Source of the DNA: Streptomyces thermodiastaticus
GTDB lineage: Bacteria > Actinomycetota > Actinomycetes > Streptomycetales > Streptomycetaceae
DNA: 64,000 nucleotides
Reading direction: 5' to 3'
NCBI RefSeq assembly: GCF_014656135.1
Contig: NZ_BNBV01000014.1
Coordinates: 1-64,000, forward strand
The notes under the pieces are model-generated. The model was not told where the DNA came from. It saw only the letters and a list, made by a program, of their open reading frames with translations, and searched no databases. Of the stretch, positions 59,100 to 64,000 are shown in pieces. Positions within the stretch are counted from its first letter, which is position 1, and every line of letters begins with the position of its first letter. A program made the position numbers and the translations under genes.

Positions 59100-60590
59100 G
59101 TGGACCACTCCCCTGTCCCGGCTCCGGTGCGGGTCTCCAGCCGCACCGGCCGCTGGATCCTGGTGACCACGGTGCTCGGTTCGAGCATGGCGCTGCTGGA
59201 CTCCACCGTCGTCAACGTCGCCCTGCCGCGCATCGGCCGGGATCTGCACGCCGACCTCGCCGTGCTGCAGTGGACGGTCAACGCCTATCTGGTCACGCTG
59301 GCCGGGCTGATCCTCCTCGGCGGCTCCCTGGGCGACCGCTACGGCCGGCGGAGGATCTTCGTGCTCGGCGTCTGCTGGTTCGCCGCGGCCTCCGCACTGT
59401 GCGGACTGGCCCCGAACGCGGCCGTGCTGGTCGTCGCCCGCGCCCTGCAGGGGATCGGTGGTGCCCTGCTCACCCCGGGCTCCCTGGCGCTGATCCAGGC
59501 CTCGTTCCACCCCGACGACCGGGGCCGGGCCGTGGGCCTGTGGTCCGGATTCGGGGGCATCGGCGCGGCGGTCGGCCCGTTCCTCGGCGGCTGGCTGGTG
59601 GACGGCCCGGGCTGGCGCTGGGTGTTCCTGATCAACGTGCCGCTGGCCCTGGTGTGCGCGCCGGTCGCGCTGCGGCATGTGCCGGAGTCCTCCGGCACGC
59701 CCGGGCACGGCCGGTTCGACGTGCTCGGCGCCGCCCTCGGCGCGCTGGCCCTCGCCCTGGTGACCTACGCCCTGATCCAGGCCCACAGCGGTGCCGTCGT
59801 CGTCGCGTCCACCGCGGCCGCCGGAGTCGTCGCCGCCGTCGCCTTCGTCCTGGTCGAACGCCACGTGTCCGATCCGATGATGCCGCTCGACGTCTTCTCC
59901 TCCCGGCAGTTCAGCGCGGTCAACGCGGTCACGCTGGGCGTCTACGCGGCGTTCGGCGGTTTCTTCTTCCTCGTCGCTCTCCAGCTGCAGGTGGTCTCCG
60001 GGTACTCGCCGCTGCGCGCGGGCACCGCGCTGCTGCCCACGACGGTGCTCATGCTGCTGTTCTCGGCCCGCTCCGGCGCGCTGTCCGACCGGATCGGCCC
60101 GCGTCTGCCGCTGACCCTCGGCCCGGTGCTGTGCGCGGCGGCGATGCTGCTGATGCTGCGGGTCGGCCCGCACGCCCACTACCTCACGGACGTGCTGCCG
60201 GCCCTGGTGATCATGGGCGCCGGCATGGTCACGCTGGTGGCTCCGCTGACCGCCTCGGTCCTCGCCTCGGTGGACACCGCCCGCGCGGGCCTGGCCAGCG
60301 GCATCAACAACGCGGCGGCCCGCGCAGCCGGTCTGCTCGCGGTGGCCGCGCTGCCGCTGCTGTCCGGGATGGGCCCGCAGTCCTACCGTTCGGCCGAGGG
60401 CTTCGACGCGGCGTTCCGGCGGGCCATGCCGATCTGCGCGGCGCTGCTGGTGGCGGCAGCGGTCGTCGCCTTCGCCACGGTCCGCCGTCCGGTCGCCGGC
60501 TGCCGGCGGCCGCAGTGCCGCACCCACGGCTTCGTGACGGCCCCGCCGCTCGAGGACGGCCGCAACGGCCCGCCGCCCCGCACGGGGTGA
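59100..60590 (+). CDS. DHA2-type (14-helix) MFS drug exporter
   Basis: 496 aa major-facilitator protein. Motif D1-like LDSTVVNVALP lies in helix 1, motif A GGSLGDRYGRRR after helix 2, and motif C GFGGIGAAVGPFLGG in helix 5, all typical of 14-helix proton/drug antiporters of the EmrB/QacA family. GTG 59100 has GGAAGG nearby. A hydrophilic C-terminal tail of about 40 residues (HGFVTAPPLEDG) follows the last helix. No regulator is adjacent. Confidence 0.92.
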   Translation: MDHSPVPAPVRVSSRTGRWILVTTVLGSSMALLDSTVVNVALPRIGRDLHADLAVLQWTVNAYLVTLAGLILLGGSLGDRYGRRRIFVLGVCWFAAASALCGLAPNAAVLVVARALQGIGGALLTPGSLALIQASFHPDDRGRAVGLWSGFGGIGAAVGPFLGGWLVDGPGWRWVFLINVPLALVCAPVALRHVPESSGTPGHGRFDVLGAALGALALALVTYALIQAHSGAVVVASTAAAGVVAAVAFVLVERHVSDPMMPLDVFSSRQFSAVNAVTLGVYAAFGGFFFLVALQLQVVSGYSPLRAGTALLPTTVLMLLFSARSGALSDRIGPRLPLTLGPVLCAAAMLLMLRVGPHAHYLTDVLPALVIMGAGMVTLVAPLTASVLASVDTARAGLASGINNAAARAAGLLAVAALPLLSGMGPQSYRSAEGFDAAFRRAMPICAALLVAAAVVAFATVRRPVAGCRRPQCRTHGFVTAPPLEDGRNGPPPRTG

Positions 60591-60681
60591 CCGTACCGCG
60601 GCAGCAAGGGGGGTTGGCCCGGGAGCGGAGGGCCGTCCCCGCCTCGACCGCCGGAGCGGACCGCGGTCTCATGGACATGGG

Positions 60682-60760
60682 GGCGGACGCGGTCGGGCGG
60701 ACGCGGTCGCACGGACGGACGTGAATGCGGTCTCGCGGACGGACAGGGAGCGGTCGCACG
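60682..60760 (+). repeat. imperfect short tandem repeats
   Basis: Degenerate units built on GGACGCGGTCG and GCGGTCGCACGG recur several times between the exporter and the alcohol dehydrogenase gene (for example GCGGTCGCACGG near 60703 and 60750). They look like local slippage repeats rather than a regulatory array. Confidence 0.45.
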
Positions 60761-60782
60761 GCGAGACAAGGAGGTGCCGCGT

Positions 60783-61814
60783 ATGGGAGAGACGATTCCG
60801 CCGGTGATGCGGGCCTGGGTGGTCTCCGCGCACCACCCGGGCAAGGTCGAGCCCGCCGAGCTGCCGGTTCCCATCCCCTCGGGCGACGAGCTCCTGGTGC
60901 GGGTGACGGCGTGCGGAGTGTGCCGTACCGATCTGCATGTGCGGGACGGCGACCTGCCCGCGCACCGGCAGCGGGTGGTGCCGGGACACGAGGTGGTCGG
61001 TGAGGTCGTCGCGACGGGCCCGGACGCCGCCGGATGGGAGCCCGGCACCCGGGCCGGGATCGCCTGGCTGCGCCGCACCTGCGGGACGTGCACGTACTGC
61101 GTGCGCGGGCAGGAGAACCTGTGCCCGTCGTCCCGTTACACCGGCTGGGACGCCGACGGCGGCTACGCCGAGTACACCACCGTCCCCGCCCCCTACGCCT
61201 ACCGGCTGCCGCCCGGCCGCCCCGAGGAGGAGCTGGCCCCGCTGCTGTGCGCCGGGATCATCGGCTACCGGGCGCTGCGGCGCGCCGAGCTGCCTGCCGG
61301 CGGTCACCTGGGGATCTACGGTTTCGGCGCCTCCGCCCATCTCACCGCGCAGATCGCTCTCGCCCAGGGCGCCACCGTGCATGTGTTCACCCGGTCCCCG
61401 GCCGCCCAGGAGCTGGCGCTGCGCCTGGGCGCCGCGTCGGCCGCCGGCTCCGCGGTCCCTCCGCCGCGCCCGCTGGACGCCGCGATCCTGTTCGCCCCGG
61501 CCGGTGAGCTGGTCCCCGTGGCCCTGGAGGCTTTGGACAGCGGCGGCACGCTCAGCATCGCCGGGATCCATCTCAGCGACATCCCGGGGCTGGACTACCA
61601 GCGGCATCTGTTCCGCGAGCGGACGGTGCGCAGCGTCACGGCCAACACCCGCGCGGACGGACGGGAACTGCTCGCCCTGGAGGCCGAGCGGCCGCTGCGC
61701 GTGATGGCCGGCACCTACGACTTCGAGCAGGCGCCCCAGGCCCTGGACGACCTGGCCGCGGACCGCGTCACCGGGGTGGCTGTCCTGCGGGTCGCGTCAC
61801 CGGCGCCGTCGTGA
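60783..61814 (+). CDS. zinc-dependent alcohol dehydrogenase
   Basis: 343 aa. Catalytic zinc ligands are in [15 protein letters not shown] and PGHEVVGEV; the structural zinc site is [15 protein letters not shown]. The Rossmann turn is [15 protein letters not shown] with G-x-G-x-x-A form. It is closest to the AdhA-like alcohol/aldehyde dehydrogenase branch that takes propanol-like or aromatic alcohols. ATG 60783 with AAGGAGG seven bases upstream fixes the start; a GTG at 60774 lies in that ribosome site. It is convergent with the fluoride operon. Confidence 0.9.
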   Translation: MGETIPPVMRAWVVSAHHPGKVEPAELPVPIPSGDELLVRVTACGVCRTDLHVRDGDLPAHRQRVVPGHEVVGEVVATGPDAAGWEPGTRAGIAWLRRTCGTCTYCVRGQENLCPSSRYTGWDADGGYAEYTTVPAPYAYRLPPGRPEEELAPLLCAGIIGYRALRRAELPAGGHLGIYGFGASAHLTAQIALAQGATVHVFTRSPAAQELALRLGAASAAGSAVPPPRPLDAAILFAPAGELVPVALEALDSGGTLSIAGIHLSDIPGLDYQRHLFRERTVRSVTANTRADGRELLALEAERPLRVMAGTYDFEQAPQALDDLAADRVTGVAVLRVASPAPS

Positions 61815-61872
61815 CCGGCTCGGCGCGGCCGCCGCCGGGGCGCGGCCTCGTCCTCGTCCGCGCCCGCGTACG

Positions 61873-62247
61873 TCACGCCCACAGGGCGTCGGCGAGCGAC
61901 GCCCCGAGGAGCGCCGCCCCGAGCCCCGCCACCACACTGGCGACGGCATTGGCCACGGCGAAGAGGCGTGCCCCGTTCTCGGCCAGCTTGAGCGTCTCGT
62001 AGGAGAACGTCGAGTAGGTCGTCAGCGCCCCGCACAGCCCGGTGCCGATCAGCAGCTGCACCTGCGGCGAGGCGACCCCGGCCGCCACGGCGCCCGTCAG
62101 CAGGCCCAGAACGAGGCTGCCTGCCACGTTCACCGTGAAAGTGCCCCACGGGAAGACGGTGTCGTGCCGCCTCTGCACCGCCCGGTCGGTCAGGTACCGC
62201 AGGGGCGCGCCGGCCATGGCACCGACGATCACGAGCACCCAGGTCAC
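61873..62247 (-). CDS. crcB: CrcB/Fluc fluoride channel subunit
   Basis: 124 aa with four membrane helices. The conserved pieces are [13 protein letters not shown] (the Asn that lines the pore) and [15 protein letters not shown] (fluoride/sodium site with the Phe box). Two different CrcB subunits dimerise antiparallel to expel fluoride. GTG 62247 overlaps the DUF190 stop by four bases with GGGAGGAGG ahead. It is third in the CrcB-DUF190-CrcB operon. Confidence 0.92.
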   Translation of the reverse strand: MTWVLVIVGAMAGAPLRYLTDRAVQRRHDTVFPWGTFTVNVAGSLVLGLLTGAVAAGVASPQVQLLIGTGLCGALTTYSTFSYETLKLAENGARLFAVANAVASVVAGLGAALLGASLADALWA

Positions 62248-62639
62248 GCGTCCTCCTCCCGGTCCGCGCCGGTGGTCTCCCCGCGCGGGCGCAACGGGGG
62301 CCGGCTGAGGGCGACCTCGCACTCGTCCAGCACGGCCAGGCCCTGTGTCACCAGCTCGTCCAGCTCGGGCAGGAAGGCCCGCACCTTCTCCTCGGTGTCC
62401 ACGATCACGATCGCCACCGGCAGGTCCTCGCTCAGCGACAGAAGTCGCGAGGTGTGGATCAGCGAGGAGGCACCGAACCCCTCCATGCCGTGGAAGACGG
62501 ACGCACCGGCGAGCCCGGCCCGGTGCGCGCGGTGCACGATCTCGCTGTACAGGGGCTTGTGCCGCCAGACGTCGTTCTCCCCGACGAAGATCGTCAGGCG
62601 CAGGGCGCTGCCCGCCGTTCCGGTCACCGCTGCCTCCAT
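62244..62639 (-). CDS. DUF190-family protein of the fluoride operon
   Basis: 131 aa. It contains [20 protein letters not shown], then [17 protein letters not shown] and [20 protein letters not shown], the signature of DUF190, a PII-like fold often encoded with crcB. It is soluble and probably regulatory. Its ATG overlaps the upstream CrcB end by 16 bases and its stop overlaps the downstream CrcB start. Confidence 0.9.
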   Translation of the reverse strand: MEAAVTGTAGSALRLTIFVGENDVWRHKPLYSEIVHRAHRAGLAGASVFHGMEGFGASSLIHTSRLLSLSEDLPVAIVIVDTEEKVRAFLPELDELVTQGLAVLDECEVALSRPPLRPRGETTGADREEDA

Positions 62640-63106
62640 GCCACCAGGCGGCGCGTCACCGTCGCCGCGAGCCGGACCGCCGCCAGCGCCGCGCACGGCG
62701 TCAGGGCGAGATACGCGAACCCGGTCCGCGGCCGGCCGCCGTCCAGAAGCGTGTGCGCGTCCACGGCGTAGGTGGAGAACGTCGTGAACCCGCCCAGCAC
62801 CCCGGTGCCGAAGAAGGGCCGCAGCAGCGGATGGACCGTACGGACCTCGGTGATCAGCACCATGAACACGCCCATGACCGCGCAGCCGGCCACGTTGACC
62901 CACAGCGTCGTCCACGGGAAGGCACCGGCGGCCGTGGGCCACAGCAGCGACGCCCCGTACCGGGCCGAGGCGCCGACGGCGCCGCCGAGCGCCACCGCCG
63001 CGACCGCCGGCGCCTGGTCCCATGGGGGCCGGCGGCGTGCGAGTGTGCGGGGACGGGCGTCCGCGCGGGCGGACGTGCCGGTGGTGCTGGATCGCGGGAC
63101 TGTCAT
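62624..63106 (-). CDS. crcB: CrcB/Fluc fluoride channel subunit, longer form
   Basis: 160 aa. A polar N-terminal tail of about 30 residues precedes four helices with [13 protein letters not shown] and [15 protein letters not shown] at the same positions as in its partner. It is the heterodimer mate of the 124-residue subunit, in the opposite topology by analogy to paired Fluc genes. ATG 63106 is the first gene of the operon. No fluoride riboswitch is recognisable in its leader. Confidence 0.9.
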   Translation of the reverse strand: MTVPRSSTTGTSARADARPRTLARRRPPWDQAPAVAAVALGGAVGASARYGASLLWPTAAGAFPWTTLWVNVAGCAVMGVFMVLITEVRTVHPLLRPFFGTGVLGGFTTFSTYAVDAHTLLDGGRPRTGFAYLALTPCAALAAVRLAATVTRRLVAWRQR

Positions 63107-63551
63107 GAACGTACGTCTCCTACTCGCCGGGGCCCGGCGATCCGGGCCACACGTCATCGCAAGTAGGGACTGTCGGCGGCACCTGTGCCGCGGTCCGGGT
63201 ACGGCGAGCCCCACCGCCGCGCTGCGGTCGCGACCGCAGCTGCCCACCACCTTATCATTCCTTCCTCACGGTCCTCACCCTGCCCTCGCCGCCCGGTACC
63301 GGGCCCGGCGGCACGGAGGACCGGGGACGGGCCGGTCGCCCGGCCGTGCGCGAGGCGCGCCGGGGAGGTGCCGCACGCCCGGGCGCAGGCAATCCGCGTG
63401 CTCCGGATGCACGCGTCCCGCCGGTGCGGAAGCGTGGCCAGGGGCGGCGGATCGAGGTGCGGTGCGGTGCGCGCGAGGCCGGTCGCCGCCCGGTGACGCG
63501 GTGTCCCCGCCCAGCGGGGGCCGAACTCGGTGGCTTTCTCTGGAGCATCCC
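63107..63551. other. divergent intergenic region, fluoride operon to DoxX gene
   Basis: 445 bases between divergent genes. The palindrome CTGCGGTCGCGACCGCAG lies at 63223-63240 and may be an operator or hairpin for either side. The rest is GC-rich; open frames on both strands have no family features. Confidence 0.45.
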
Positions 63552-64000
63552 ATGATCGTCAAGCGCAACATCCTCCGGCCGCCGGTGTCCGCGGAACCGG
63601 TGGCGCATCCCGGCGCGACGGCCGGGTCGTCGGCCGCCGCGTGGGGACTTCTGCTCATCAGGCTGACGTTCGGCCTGCTGATGGCCGGCCACGGGGCGCA
63701 GAAGGTGTTCGGTCTCTTCGGCGGCGGTGGCCTGGCGGCGACCGGCCGAGGGTTCGAGGCTCTCGGCTATCGCCCGGGAGAGGTCTTCGCCGTGATCGCC
63801 GGTCTGTCCGAGATGCTCGGCGGCCTCGGTCTGGCGCTGGGGTTCCTCACGCCGCTGGCGGCCGCCGCGGTGATCGGCGTCATGATCAACGCCATGGTGA
63901 CGGTGACCGCGCCCCGCGGTCTGTGGGTGACGGACAACGGTGCGGAATACAACATCTGCATCGCGGTCGTCGCCCTGGCGCTCGCCGCCATCGGTCCCGG
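63552..64000 (+). CDS. DoxX-family membrane protein, cut by window end
   Basis: The first 149 codons are present; the stop lies beyond the window. Helix 1 is WGLLLIRLTFGLLMAGHGAQKVFG, with the conserved Arg and GHGxQK of the DoxX/SURF4-like family, and at least three further helices follow (VFAVIAGLSEMLGGLGLALG and PLAAAAVIGVMINAMV). TGGAG eight bases before ATG 63552 supports the start. DoxX proteins are small quinone-pool or redox-linked membrane proteins; the exact role is unknown. Confidence 0.85.
   Translation, partial: MIVKRNILRPPVSAEPVAHPGATAGSSAAAWGLLLIRLTFGLLMAGHGAQKVFGLFGGGGLAATGRGFEALGYRPGEVFAVIAGLSEMLGGLGLALGFLTPLAAAAVIGVMINAMVTVTAPRGLWVTDNGAEYNICIAVVALALAAIGP

Noticed and set aside
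63107..63260. Fluoride riboswitch ahead of the crcB operon
   Set aside because: The minus-strand leader contains a GATGACG near the expected place but not the conserved GGNGATGG and pairing segments; not reportable by eye.

Overview
The window is very GC-rich actinobacterial DNA and reads as Streptomyces or a close relative. The signs are third-position GC bias, frequent GTG starts, ATGA/GTGA gene overlaps, Tat-dependent lipoproteins, sugar ABC importers without their own ATPase, a SigE-type ECF sigma factor, and many TetR, ROK, AraC and CGNR regulators. I see no rRNA, tRNA, CRISPR array, phage or insertion sequence.

Layout. 0.3-6 kb: a lipoprotein, a divergent MDR oxidoreductase/LysR pair, an asparaginase, and an FAD monooxygenase gene broken by an in-frame TAG. 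6.3-10.5 kb: a Tat-exported GH2 enzyme carrying three discoidin (F5/8C) regions, preceded by a LacI-type operator. 10.9-13.4 kb: a frameshifted secreted NlpC/P60-like protein and a sigma/anti-sigma pair. 13.6-15.5 kb: an ABC-F protein with a leader peptide.

The core is 15.6-41.7 kb, two adjacent galactoside-utilisation clusters. Cluster A (15664-29257) has a secreted GH27 alpha-galactosidase, an ABC sugar importer, a cytoplasmic GH36 alpha-galactosidase, and then what looks like a complete oxidative (De Ley-Doudoroff) galactose pathway. Its genes encode an SDR sugar dehydrogenase, a GntR regulator, galactonate dehydratase (DgoD), an aldose-epimerase-like protein, KDPGal aldolase (DgoA), an SMP-30 lactonase and a PfkB KDG/KDGal kinase. 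Most are translationally coupled. The GH27 gene and the importer operon each start with the same AT-rich 22-base operator/promoter block (one mismatch). Cluster B (31693-41685) has a leaderless ROK regulator, a second ABC importer, a GH27-CBM35 enzyme, a GH95 fucosidase/galactosidase and an SGNH esterase. A second GH36 gene lies between them on the minus strand. Together they would cleave galactosides outside the cell, import oligosaccharides, hydrolyse them and oxidise galactose to pyruvate and glyceraldehyde 3-phosphate.

41.8-54.6 kb is a patchwork of small regulator/enzyme modules: PNPOx-VOC/CGNR, two SDRs with TetR and AraC, a TetR/TIM-barrel pair, an MBL hydrolase beside an AtzG/AtzE-like amidase pair, TetR and GNAT. 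54.7-64 kb holds a VOC remnant, a debranching-enzyme-like protein with a GT4 glycosyltransferase, a DHA2 exporter, a zinc alcohol dehydrogenase, a CrcB-DUF190-CrcB fluoride-channel operon, and a DoxX gene cut by the window end.
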